DNA of 64,000 bases from assembly GCF_963678635.1 (NCBI RefSeq), contig NC_087067.1, forward strand, positions 21,585,547 to 21,649,546. Reading direction: 5' to 3'. The notes beneath the pieces were generated by a model. That model did no database searches, was not told the DNA's origin, and saw only the letters and a list, made by a program, of their open reading frames with translations. The translations under genes and the position numbers were made by a program. The DNA is from Symsagittifera roscoffensis (taxonomy: Eukaryota > Xenacoelomorpha > Acoela > Convolutidae). The number at the start of each line of letters is the position of its first letter. The stretch's first letter is position 1. This document shows positions 11,019 to 22,829 of this stretch, piece after piece.

Positions 11019-13429
11019 TCGTCACACACGCACAACTCCACCCAACCACACCAACTTCGAAACCAAATTCGGAGCAAAATTAGAGCTCTCACTCTAGCAA
11101 AACTATTATAATTTTGTTGAATTAAAAGAAAGCATTGAAACTGTTTTTGTATCCAAATGAATGGCAATTGGAGCACCAAGCAACTGATCTCAACCTGGAC
11201 CATGTAACTATTCTGGATACTATTCCGATTTCCTGTAATTTTCCAAAACTATCAAACATCCAAATTGGCTTTGCTAAAATGGACATGTAAGTTGACTGGG
11301 TGATAATGTAAAGGCGAAGAAAGGGTACTTCTGTCGAGGCACTTAGCCGGACTTAACAAGAGCTATACTACTCCACACTTCCCAATTTTGTTCCTTAGTT
11401 CAAAGAGCGATTGCATAATTCTTTTTCTAAACAGCTTGCTTGCTTCACTAGTCACTACCTTATTTAGATTCCACCCCGCTCAACGCTCAACCATGGTTCG
11501 AATGCGAGCAAATCCTAGCGGTCACAGAACAGAAACATCATCAATACATGTACGCAGGATTTTTATAATTTGGCGAAATGAACTTAAAAAAACTAATATG
11601 TCGCGAAAAAGCCGGAACACTTTTTGGATCAACGGAACTTTCGGACCTAAATGTTATTAAACGCACTTAGAAATTATTGCATGGCGTCTTTCTTTCCAGG
11701 CTGAACAAGTATACTGGGAAGCGTAGGAGTTGGGAAAATTTCCACTGACCCACTTACCTACTTGCAGGGTGAATTTAAAAGGATTGAAGAGGTAAAAATA
11801 GATACGAAACTGTTGCTGCTCTATCTGGGCTATGTGTCAAAAAGCAGATGATCTTAAGGGCAGAAATGCCGATAAAAACGACCAGTTCCTTAAATTTTCA
11901 TTTCAAAGAAAAAAATGGAGCGCTCTTTTTGAAATGCAAAAAAGTTTGGATCTAATTAACAATCGCCCTCCTTTGGTATCTACTAAAGGATTGCCACCCC
12001 TATACATAAAAACAATAAATACAATGCTAATTTAAAATTCGAATTTAGCTGCAAGATGGTTGGTCGAAACTTCGACAACTTAATCTATCTACTTAACAAC
12101 AATTCCCCCTTTCTTGAAGGAGGGGGGATTGTTAATTAGATCCAAAAGTTTGCATTGAAATGCAAAAACCGGATTTGAAATACAGAATAGGCTCTGTTTT
12201 TGTTTCTGTCACGTTAAGGTCATTTTTACTTTAATTTTTGAGCCTTTGTCTTTCTGCAAAAACGATTAAAATTTGTTACAATTTAACATCTGAATAACTA
12301 TGTTAATTTCATCCCTTATTAAAGAACAGAACATTCCATTCAAGTTGACCTCTAGTATCTGCTCTAAGCTAGTACGTCCAAGCGATCACTTTCATGGCAG
12401 TATTTTACTGTTGTCTGTATTTGTACAAGTGCTTGATTTAATTTAGAACTAAATCGAATCGGCCTTTCGGGCGGGGGAGGGGGTGGGGGTACATGTAAGA
12501 GGGAAGGCAGGTTGATTGCTTCACTGATCGAGCGAAGGCAAGATAGGATTTATAGTGCCGCCAATTTCAGTTCCTTTAAAATTTGTCTCTATTTCAGGTC
12601 CGACTAGGGACAAATTGCAGCGAATGGAAATAACTGGATTATAGCATGGTGAGCACCAAGCAGCAACAAGTAAAGAATTGACCGCTTTTAGAGCGGACAA
12701 GACAAAATATGGCATGAATATACAGGTTCAGAGTGATCTATCTCAATATACATGTTACATTCAAAAAGATATTGGGAAAGGAATCTCAATTCGTTCGATG
12801 ACGTCTGCTTGGCTCTGTATTGAAAATACTAAACAGACGAATCGGAGCATCGCAACACTTGAGACACTAAACACACTAAAATAAGTTCCTAGTATCAAGT
12901 GAAAAATCTTAGCACAAAATATTATCCTGAATCAACATTTATCGAAAAAAATGCGGAGACGCAGGCAACTCTGAATTCTGGATACCAGCACAAACATATC
13001 CACCATATCTCACTTCCGCAAATCATGACATGCATCAAAAATATCAAAGATTGAAAAGTATTGCACATCTCAGAACAGCAGAAAACGTTCACCAACAAGA
13101 GTTATGCACAGGCAAGCAAGCAAGCTGTTATTCGCACACGTTTAAAAAAACGCCAACAGTAGCTCAAATTAAGTGTAAAAAATTCAGAAAAAAATAAGTA
13201 GGAAAAAAACATTGCCCATTATTCCGACCACAGATTTAAATCAAAATCCACGTTTTTTTCTTCAATTTAGTGTCGTGTGATGAGTGAACTATACAAACGC
13301 TAAAGCCTCCGCAAGTAGTTTTATTTTTAAAAAAGCCAAGTTTTCTTACCACATAGGATCAATTTTTATATAACGAACACTTTTCAATTGTGTTACTCGT
13401 TCGAAATTGGACCAGTTTTTCTAGATGAC

Positions 13430-13990
13430 AGAAACATTTAAAGGCCATTTGACAGCCAAGAGAAAGTTGGAAAGTATCAATGAACAAGGAAACCGAAAAA
13501 ATGAGAATTTTTGAGATCATTTTTTTTGAATTTCGAAGAAAAAATAAATTGCACTGAAATTCTATAAACTTCGAAAATCTTTTATGATTAAAACTTCACA
13601 AAACTAAATCAATTAGAGAAAACTTGGTCAACAGAAACATTTATCATTCGACTGGATAACCTAACTCCACTTTCGAGCAAAATTTAGTTTCCTTTCACCA
13701 AACGAAAATGAATTGAACTTAAAAAGAACTCAAAAGTCAATCGCAAAAAGTCGAAGTATAACCGCGAAAAATCGAGAAATAAAGTTAATAAAGTTAATCA
13801 AAACGTTTTTCAGTCACCGGGAGACGTAGAGAAATATTTTAATTTTTTGAATTTTTAAGATAATATATCACGTTGATGCTCTTTGAATTTCAAATACTGT
13901 TTATCAACGACACTTTTTTTTCGTTTGAGTTATCCCATTTAGAGAAAACTAGATCAATAGATAAATTTAAGTAACTGAAGTCATTTACAT
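13430..13990 (+). repeat. Dispersed repeat family A, broken copy 4
   Basis: Two partial matches are separated by a short unrelated stretch. 13430-13720 has the 'gccatttgacagccaagag' and 'agagaaaacttggtcaacag' blocks. 13840-13990 repeats the 'ttgaatttc..tttatca..gacac' and 'gagaaaactagatcaatag' blocks. This could be two truncated copies or one copy with an internal duplication. Confidence 0.5.
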
Positions 13991-14145
13991 TTTGATTTGT
14001 TTTGAAGTTCCATATGAAAACTCAAATGAAAACTACTTCGTTCTTTCACACTCAAAACTAAAGTGGGATGAAAACATAATTCGAGTCTAGCCGTCAAAAA
14101 TTGTGATCAATAAGCTTGCCTCCAAAGAATTTAGGGAGTTTACTT

Positions 14146-14228
14146 GAGCGCTTTAAATTTAAATAATGAATTGTCGAGCGCTTTAAAACTTATGAATTGT
14201 CGACATGCTTTAAAATCTATGAATTGTC
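14146..14228 (+). repeat. Three-unit minisatellite
   Basis: Three units of 26-30 bp start at 14146, 14176 and 14202. Each contains GCTTTAAA and ends ATGAATTGTC. Units 1 and 2 begin GAGCG; unit 3 begins GACAT. Confidence 0.8.
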
Positions 14229-14629
14229 AACAATCAAACCGCTAGAACATTACGAAACAAGAAACGAAATCAAGCAACGACAAAATAGCACAAACAGTAG
14301 TAAAAATACTGAAAAAATAGGCCGTGGAAAAAAATAGCTTCAATATACAAAAAACCAGTTCCCGAGTAAAACCACTGAGCCTACGTTGCAAGCTTGGACG
14401 TCCGGTCGAAGTGTTATTGTCTCAATTATTTTACCATTACTTCTTTGATTGACAGCGTTGCTTTCTTTATTTGCAGATACCAGAGAACCATGAATGCGCT
14501 TTAATAAACGGATAGAGCTGGATCGTCCTGTTTAATTAACGTGAACAAATGACACAATTATTGCGACTTTTTAATAAGTGCCAATTTGGTTTAAAAACTT
14601 ACAATTCTATAAGAAAATGGAATCACCTT

Positions 14630-15095
14630 AAAACATAGCCAAGTGACAGTTGAAAAAGAGAAATGAACACAAGGAAACTGAATTAAAACTAACTTCAAAA
14701 ACCTTCAACTTTTGAATTTCGAATAAAAAAATAGATAACGTTAAAGCTGTTTGAATTTGTAGAACAATTTATGATGCACACTTTTTTGTTAAAATTACCT
14801 CAATTTGAGAAAACTGGATCAATAGGTAAAACACTTATTTTCGCTTTGAAATCTGATAAATTATTTCCATCTTCGAAATTAGAAGTCAATCACGTTTGTC
14901 GTGAACTTAACACTTTTGCTGTTCGATAGTGAAGTTGCCTTCCTTTTAACAATTAAAATGCCTTGAACTTGAAAAGAAAACACAAATCAAACCGCGAAAA
15001 ATCAAAATGAAGAAATTTAAGACTTTTTCCTGAAAAACATAACAAATCACCAACACCTATATAAGAGTACTCACTACGTTCATTATCCTTAAAAA
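14630..15095 (+). repeat. Dispersed repeat family A, copy 5
   Basis: This is a near full-length copy: 'aacatagccaagtgacagtt', 'gagaaaactggatcaatagg', 'caatcacgtttgtcgtga', 'tgttcgatagtgaag' and 'caacacctatataagagta'. The short gap to copy 6 suggests local tandem arrangement. Confidence 0.7.
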
Positions 15096-15134
15096 CTACT
15101 CTCGCTGAAAAAAAAAGATTAATATCTAAAAAAC

Positions 15135-15870
15135 CATAGCGGAACAGATCAAACATAGCCAACAGATAGTTGAAAAGAGTCATGAACGCAAGGAAATAGA
15201 AAAAATGAATTAATTCTATTTCGAATATCAAATAAAAAATATTTGGCCGCAAAGCTCTTTGAATATCTAGAATAATTATAATTGACACTTATAGGATAAA
15301 ATTAACTCAAATGGAGAAAACAGGATCACTAGGGAAATTTTATATTCCGCTGGGAAATCGGAAAACTAAAATCCACTTTCGAAACTAGAAGTAGATCACG
15401 TTTTTTGTGACATCTACACTTTTTCTCTTCGATAGTGGAGTTTGCCTCCCCTTCAACCAAATAAAAGAAAATAAAAAAAAAATCATTAATCAAGCCGAGG
15501 AAATCAAATTTGAGCATGAACAATTTTTTAGTTTGTCCTGAAAAAAAAACGAAATTACACGACAAGCAAATAAGACGATCAGAAAACAAAGGAATTTAGA
15601 CAATAACTTGCGTCAAATTTGTTTACAGACTTAAATTTTCTTTTGGCTGAGTCAATACTGGTTGTCCAATTTAGACAATAAATTGCGTGAAATTTGTTTG
15701 CAGACTTAAATTAACTATTGGCTGAGTAAATACTGGTTGTCCGTAAATTCCGTTTTTTACGGTCGTCTAATTTCTTGTCGTCTAATTTCCTAGGCTCCAT
15801 AAAAAATCACCAAGACCTATTCAAAAGTATTCACTACGTTCAAGACTCTTAAAAAGCATAATCAGTTTTC
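15135..15870 (+). repeat. Dispersed repeat family A, copy 6, expanded by an internal duplication
   Basis: The copy begins 'aacatagccaacagatagtt' and ends 'caagacctattcaaaagta'. It is longer than the others because a two-unit 75-bp tandem duplication (15595-15746) lies near its right end. Confidence 0.65.
15595..15746 (+). repeat. 75-bp tandem duplication
   Basis: Two units start at 15595 and 15670 with 'tttagacaata'. Each contains 'ttgcgt.aaatttgttt.cag' and ends 'aatactggttgtcc'. They differ at only a few positions, so the duplication is recent compared with the surrounding repeat. Confidence 0.85.
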
Positions 15871-18059
15871 CCACCTACTCAAAAATATTTTGAAAAATCC
15901 CCCGAAGACGGATGAAAAAACCGAAAAGGAATAACATATACTATCCAATTTTTTTCACTATGTTATTTTAAAATGACTTTAGTCGGCACATTCTATACTA
16001 CTTACACAACACGAATCTTTTTTCCAAATACTTTCATTGCAAGTCAGACTTATTTCATTTAAAATCTTAATGTTCGATAACCCCGAGCCCAATAAAATGA
16101 CAATTTCCTTTTTATGCTTAGCAGCTTACACTGAGGCATTAATTAATTACTCATTGAGGTCATGAACACGAATACAAGGAATTCGATTGGGTCCCCTGTC
16201 TCCTTCGAGCAGGCTCAGCTTAGCTACTTACTACCTTTCGACCTCAGATTTTAATTCTATCTTTTTCCCTGTGCCAAGTATTGATTGGTTCAACTGAAGC
16301 ATTGTCACCATTTAATCTCAGAAAGGAACAACCCATTTCGCCTTTCGAATGAGAAAACAGGGGTGGGGGAGCGGATATTGAAGCTAACACAAAAACGGGA
16401 GGAATTGAATCTTATGAAAACAATATGTGAATTCACTTAATCAATGATGCCGGCAGGATTGTATTAGGACAGCCTTTTACTATGCTTACAATTTGCAATC
16501 AATTACATATACTGCCTGTATTATCTGACTTACTATAGCAATTATTCCTTCCCAATGACTTCAATTGTTTTGTACCTATCTTGATCCCAGATAAATTACC
16601 CAATCCCAACAGATTTTCCAATTTTAGCCCATTGGATTTTATCCTCGGAATCTTTTTCCGTGCAATTAATTTCTATCGTGACTTTTGTGCAGCCAATTTC
16701 TGCAACCAGTAGTCAAATCATATCGTCCTGAAAAATTTCCTCGAGCTTCCTTCGTTTTATGAGGATATTTTCTGCTCCTTATTTAGCTAATTTAAACGCG
16801 ATTCTCCGTGGTACTTAGTTTCCGGAAACGCTCGATCACGTAGTGTGAAATAAACCTTTTCACCTAATTGCCTCTGCTTAATGGTGTGAATAAACCTTGC
16901 TCCCTTCTCCTTTAAGTAGGCCATGATCGCATAATACGAGGTCAGCGAACTCAGGAAACAAAAACACTCGCAACGCAATATTTCTTAATCAAATATAAAT
17001 AACCATTTGGTCTAGGAAAAAAGCATATGGCGCCACAAAATCAACTTTTCACCAAAAACAGCACGAACATGTGATTGAAAACAAAACATAAAAAATAATA
17101 ATTGTTTGTGAAATTGACAGGCAGGCCTTTGACATCGAACATTTAGTGTTTATTCTGAGGGAACAACAAAATACCATCGTACTTAACTTGTAAACAACTT
17201 AACTTGAACTAGATTTCAATAATCCAGTTATCGATCTAGGGACTCATTACTCAATGCGTAATGAGAAAACAAATTTATTTATTCAAAGTTCATTTTCCAG
17301 CATCATCATCACAAGATGTTGTCAATTCTCATTACAATAATATGTTTTGTAATTGATATCGCACTTCGATTGAATAAATCAACCCACGTCAACCGGCTTA
17401 ATTTAAGCTAACTCTTCTCTCAAAATTGACTTGAAGCCTCAAGTTTACATTTCCTCTATGCATCACATTAGTACTTCCTAACACCCTTGAATTCGTCATT
17501 TATTCAATTTGCATTTTCATTTCTAAAAGCAAGCAACTTGCATCATAACAAATAAGCCTATTATACACTTTAAGTTATCTCAACTGAAAAAAAAATCCAT
17601 TTTGCAGCTTGAGAGAAAAAGTTTAAGATTCAAAATGAGTTGTAACACTTTTGTTCTTTTTGTTTTGAAGCCATATGAATGTGAAATGGGGAACACATTA
17701 ATCATTTGCTACTTTCTCGGGATAATGACACACTTTTGCATATGTAATTTGTGTCGACGACCTTTTACTTGGATCGCAAAATAGCAAAACATCGCTTAAA
17801 TATCGCGATGAAAAAAATGGTATGGAATTTTGATAGAATACACAATACAGCTCTCAACACACAATACAACAGGCAAATCAAAATCAATTGTTTCTTGTCA
17901 TTTCGGATAAGATGGTAAGCCGCAAAAGTTTCGCTAGATGGTAACAGGCTTTTTCAGTCTAATTCTTCATCATCCCAGTTTTTTGAAGCACGCATTAAAG
18001 AAATTGAAATTTCACGTTTCACGTACGAAGTTTAAGTACATATAAGTTAACTCAACCTC

Positions 18060-18250
18060 ACGATTTAAAAAATTGCTAACAGGCAGTTGGAAATAATACA
18101 TCATCAAGATAATCAAAGAATTTTTTTCAATACGACTTGTCTATTTTGAGAAAACTGAACCAATAGTTATTTCTTCTTCACTGGAACATCCTCTGCTCGA
18201 TCCAGGCTCGAAACATAGAATAAAACTCCATTTTTAACACCAACTGAAAT
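18060..18250 (+). repeat. Dispersed repeat family A, fragment 7
   Basis: This is a degraded fragment retaining 'ttgctaacaggcagttgg', 'ttttgagaaaactgaaccaat' in shortened form and 'ttcttcttcactggaacatc'. It is assigned by block order only. Confidence 0.4.
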
Positions 18251-18849
18251 ATTGGTTATAGAGCGCGTACTTTACCTTCCGATAGGCTAATAATTTGAGA
18301 TCAACTTACTAAAAAAATCAATACTCAAATCTCCCAAAAATCATAATTCAAATTCGGAAAACATACATACAGCTTAAATGACTGAAAACTCATTCCCATT
18401 ATACCACTTACAAGGAAATACTCAGATCGGCTTTGACCAACTCCTTGACCGTAACTTCAAACGCCTTCTTCACACAATCAAAAACTGGCACATAATTTGG
18501 AAGAGGAAGAAGACCAAACGACGCTTTTAGACATGTCAACAGACGAATATACCGCCATAATTGCTGAAAAATCTGATCTTGCAAGCGCAAAAAAAAACGA
18601 AAACAATGCTAAATACGACGCGTAAGATGATAATTAAAAAGTCCCCTCTTTAAGCGAAGCTTTTTGGGTCCGGAAGAGCAATCTACCACTCATTTACTTT
18701 CTTCGACAAGCTGAAAGAAAGCACATGCGCAAATAACAGCAGACAGTCAGGTATAATAAAAAAAACTTTCATCTCGTCCTCGTGCTAATTAAGGTAATTA
18801 ACTTTTACGCATGCGCTTAAATCAAAAATGAATTAAAAAATAACTCAAA

Positions 18850-18941
18850 TGGTTAGTTCCACGTAATTTCTAAATATATAATATCCTCTTTTTCATCCGC
18901 CTCGTAACGCACTGTCTATACATAGAAATTACGTGGAACCA
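18850..18941. repeat. Inverted repeat (hairpin) of about 92 bp
   Basis: The left arm at 18850-18872 contains CCACGTAATTTCTA. The right arm at 18923-18941 is TAGAAATTACGTGG followed by AACCA. Outside the perfect 14-bp stem the arms continue to pair after a 4-base bulge. The loop is about 50 bases. It could be a tiny MITE relic or a foldback RNA. Confidence 0.75.
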
Positions 18942-19266
18942 TCAATATAAGAGAACATAATTGGTATACATGTATTCAGCATTGCTCACCCCTGATCAGA
19001 CCACTTACTTCCGAAGTACTTGAGATAAAAGCTTACTTTCACAATTAAAAACAACACCGCGTCTCTGATCTGAGGAACTTTTTTGAAGCAGAAATTAGAT
19101 GGACAAAAAATGTCCCATTTTTAAAGCTTTGCTGATTTTGTATTAGCATCACATGCATCTGGCCTGTTTCACGCCACTTCAAATTTAGAAGTTTTTTCAA
19201 TGGGGAAATCTTTCAATATTTTAAACAACGCCGACGCGAGTTTGTCGCTTTCATGGCTTCATTTCA

Positions 19267-19845
19267 TTACACGGAGGCAACGCGGAATTTCGCACCACTT
19301 GCGATACAACGCAAGCATATCATTACAAGCAAGTGAATAGAAAATGAGATGGAAATCGAAATTAGAAAAAGATACTTGAAAATGTTTTTTTTTTCAAAAT
19401 CGAAAAACTTGATTTCAGAAAAATAGTCGGGAAACACAATACCAGCATTAAATAAGCCTTTAGTATTATGTGCCAAACAAAATAAACAAAAAATAAATAC
19501 TATCAAAATATAAGTAGGTAAGTTGACGAAATAAAATGATGACTGTCATACACGCTTTGAGTTTCGAACATGATTTGGAAAAATAGCTGAAAAAATAAGT
19601 AGACAAAAGAAAGTCTGACAATTCAATTTTTCCTGGAAAACAAATAAATATCAAAAAAAAAATCCAGAAGCTTTTCTCGAATGATGTGGCAACTAAGCTA
19701 ACAAAACCTACAGACACCATATGTCGAAATTAGGTCGACATTTTTTTAAAAAAGAAAACTTTCAGTTTGTAAAAATGAGTTCTGGCCGGATTTAAATCTA
19801 GGAACTTCGCCGTCACTCTTTAGTCTAATTCTGCCGGAGGAGCAA
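19267..19845 (-). repeat. SINE-like unit with tRNA-like head and conserved tail
   Basis: In minus orientation it starts near 19845 with a tRNA-like segment (B-box-like 'GATTTAAATCCGG'). It passes a shared motif 'ggcaactaag..acaaaac' (about 19687, plus-strand reading). It ends in the tail motif read on plus as 'cgcaccacttgcgatacaa' (19291-19309). The tail recurs at 6518-6550, 22721-22760, 24648-24686 and 40254-40295. The body motif recurs near 24858, 24968 and 25501. Grouping them into one family is my inference. Confidence 0.45.
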
Positions 19846-20500
19846 AATAATTTGAATACAATACAAATCAAGCTATCAAATGATGCAAGTGATTTTGTTA
19901 ACCAAAATTTTAACCTGAAAAGAGTCTACATTTGAGTTGATCATTAACACTGTTTGATTAAACCATTACCACATTCGATTTGAACATACCCATTACCCCT
20001 AGCCACATCAGATAATAAAAAAATAGAGCTAGAAAACTTAAAACCTATAAACAATTTTCTCTGAGTTAGGGCAATAATTTTTACGCAATGCTCTTTCCTA
20101 CAGGAACACTCGTAATATCCTAGTAGAGGCTTTAGGGTAGTGCCCAGGGTTGTTCAACCGTCAGTTTTTATTTCAGCAGAACAGGAAATGCGTAATATTA
20201 TAACGCTTGTAATAAGACGAATTGGTAATTTGCAATAATAAAAACTGTAATTTGCACAGATAAAACCAGCTTTTCTTACAGAAAAAAAATAGTTTAAGGC
20301 AATATTACACACACTTTATAGGATCAAAATTAAGCTCCAAGGTGTAGATTAAGCTCCAAGGTACTACTCTTGCGTGCAATTATTATATATTCCAATCAAG
20401 CCCTTTCCCATCCCCACTCCCAGAAAATCAGTACATGAAATGGGAATATCTCGTGAAACTGAAGTATCAAATACAAATTGAGGGGCAAAGATTCGCTTAC

Positions 20501-20717
20501 GTGGAACGGGTTTGACCACCAGGTGAAAAGTGGCGTTTGGCTTAGTAGTGTCCTTCTCAGTCCTGTACACGAAGGTGAGAGTCCTCCCGTTGGATGTCAA
20601 GTACTTGCTGGTGAAGCGTCCGTAGCACCACTCCCCGATCAGGAAACTCCCATCGTAGACCGCCAGCACCCCGCACAGACATGTATGGCACTGTTTGAAT
20701 TTGTCCCTCGAACTCTC
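20501..20717 (-). CDS. CUB-domain protein, exon 2 (second half of CUB domain 1)
   Basis: The exon runs from acceptor TTGTAG (ending 20718) to donor GTAAGC at 20500 and codes for 72 codons plus one base. The peptide carries 'CHTCLCGVLAVYDG', the CUB C-x-x-x-L-x-V-Y-D-G signature that often includes a Ca2+-binding Asp. It continues with 'WCYG', 'LTSNGRTLTFVY' (the S-x-G-x-x-L-x-V-x-[FY] strand), an Asn-Ala-Thr sequon and 'FHLVV' as closing strand. Entry phase 0 matches exon 1 across a short 139-base intron. This is the clearest CUB half-domain in the window. Confidence 0.82.
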
Positions 20718-20856
20718 CTACAATTCAAAAAAAATTACAAACTGCAAAACATAAAAACTATATTTTTTTTCACCTAAACTGATATATTTGTTAGTAATCT
20801 TTATCCTATTGCGGATAAAATCAAGGAAAATAATTTTCAAAACCTGAATTACTAAC

Positions 20857-21510
20857 TTGGATAGCGATAGTTTTGAACTCCAACTGCACGTGATGGTTCG
20901 CTTCGTGTGCAGTTACTTTTTGTACACACTTTTCGCAACCTGACGGGGTGTTTGGTCGGTTAATTAACAGTTCTTCTTCCTTGTCCAGAAACTTCTCGGC
21001 TATTTCGCACTTTGAGTAGTGGTGATTGCCGTCGAAATAGGGCTCACATTTTTCCTGCGTTGATCCAAAAGCTTGAGAACCAAGCACACTCGTCATAGTC
21101 AGAAACATATATAGCAAAACTGAGAAATTTTTCGTGTTTCTTCTGTTAGATTTCCAGTTTTTTCTGCATTTACTGGATTTTTTATCGGTGAAATTTGCAG
21201 ACAAGTTGACATGCTGAAAACACCTACTGTATAAACTCGCACCGAAGTTTGCAAAATTAAAAAGAGCACCATTGATTGAGATAGTTTTGCGAAGAGCAGC
21301 TGCAGAATCTAAGATCTGAGAGGCAATCCACACATCCCATGTCGAGTCCGAAACTCCTGAAGGTGATTCTTTTTCGACCACGGGATAGGAACGAGGGGTT
21401 TCAGGAACGCTTTTACCACGATCGAGTGCATTCGTTTCTGCACTTGTTTTCTGTAATGCCGCCAAGGTCTCAGGAGAAGCAAAGTTAGTGTAGCAAAAAT
21501 GGTGCGGCAT
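20857..21510 (-). CDS. CUB-domain protein, exon 1 (N-terminus, signal or anchor, first half of CUB 1)
   Basis: The frame is open for over 225 codons and closes at a donor GTTAGT (20856). The first ATG is at 21510, giving 218 codons. About 128 mostly polar residues precede a lysine/arginine-rich patch and a hydrophobic run ('FSVLLYMFLTM') near residues 129-147. Then come a Cys-rich stretch and the early CUB strand 'HHVQLEFKTIAI', which continues into exon 2. Two readings are possible. The first ATG would give a type II membrane protein with a cytoplasmic tail. Internal Mets near 21108 would give a normal secretory signal peptide. I cannot decide between them, and an upstream non-coding exon is possible. 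Confidence 0.65.
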
Positions 21511-22829
21511 TTTTGGGATGATAACAGACCTCAAGCGAAACTTGCTAGAGGCTTCCCAAAATTATTCACCTAGTCTGAAAAGCAAGTGAAGAGTAAGCAA
21601 GATATTCACAAAATACAAGGTTCAAAAGTGAACGCAAGCTTTAGATATTTGCCAATAAATCTAATTTTGAATAAATTCTGTCAAATATCTTTCGACAGAG
21701 AAATCAAGTGTCACGTAGGCTTTGATTTAATTAATATGGTGCAAGAAACGAATTTGAACAGGACACACAAATAATAAAAAATGCCAAAAAAAGAAATGGA
21801 AAATAGTAATTACAACATTAACCAAAGCAAACTGCACGCACCACAAAATATCTAAAATATTATGGTATCAGTGCGATGAATAAAATTTGCGAATTATTAA
21901 CCAATGAAAAATCAGGACCAATATTTAACTTCAGATCTATTTTCTGTTGGTGGTGATATCTATAAATTGTAGCATACCAAATACGACTCTTACTAAAAAT
22001 GTAATTTGACCACCAATGCCGTTCAATATTAGCAACTTCAATTGATCAAAATTACATAGTAAAACTTCACTCAAAATCGACCAATGTAATTCATAATCAA
22101 GTATTATAGAAGCTGTGAAACAACAGTCATATTTTTGATAAGTCTTAACAAACGGATTAACTGAAGATAAAATTGGCAGGCGAAGACTCGCTCCCATTCT
22201 GAACAGCAACTAGACCTTGCATTTCTTGCTTTTTTTCGGCTGATCCCGTTTGATTAAAAGCTTTAAAAAACCATCACAGCAAAAATATTATTTTAAGGAA
22301 GTGTTGACTTGTGAATTTGCACATTGAGTAACACGACTGTTGAAACAACAAATCAACTTTGAACCCCGGTGCAAAACTGAACAAACAGATTTTGGGGGCC
22401 GAGCTAATTTTATTTGATCTGACGTTTTAAGCCAGGCAGTATTACATTAAAAGGAAATGCACAATCTGCAAATTTAATAAACGTCAATGTCTTTTTTTCC
22501 CACTGAGGCGACCATTTATGCGCCTGTTGAGTTTTTATCGTCTCATCTCTTGAAATAAATCAACATGTACGTCTACCTCTAATATGACGGAGTCGAAACT
22601 TGTCGCAACACAATTGTCAACTTTTATGAAAACATCTGTCTTTTATTTACAATATGAAATAAACGCTAACAGCAAAACTGATTATGAATAACATTTTTCA
22701 AAAAAGATGTTTTTTTTAAGCATAGCGGAGAGACGAAGCTTCGCATCACTTGCGATACAAAAATAGACGCTGGCTGACTACATCCTTATACGCTCGCGGA
22801 CTACAGAATCATTTATGAAAAAAAAAATA

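Larger units (their letters stand above)
9360..20500. other. 11 kb intron of the CUB gene
   Basis: Exon 2 ends in phase 1 and exon 3 begins in phase 1, so direct splicing is possible, though small exons could be hidden. The interval is filled with dispersed repeat copies (13430-13990, 14630-15095, 15135-15870, 18060-18250), a SINE-like unit (19267-19845), minisatellites and a C26 tract. A weakly CUB-like minus-strand frame at 16787-16978 lacks a clear acceptor and is not annotated as an exon. Confidence 0.55.

Noticed and set aside
10898-11203. Gly/Pro-rich small proteins on both strands
   Set aside because: Produced by the C26 and CT-rich tract; no gene signals.
12521-12884. Possible small genes on either strand
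   Set aside because: Short frames without domains, splice borders or repeat support.
16787-16978. Minus-strand frame resembling a CUB half-domain
   Set aside because: No credible acceptor or donor, no CUB Cys pair and no 'Y-D-G' core; insertion into the gene is not needed for phase.
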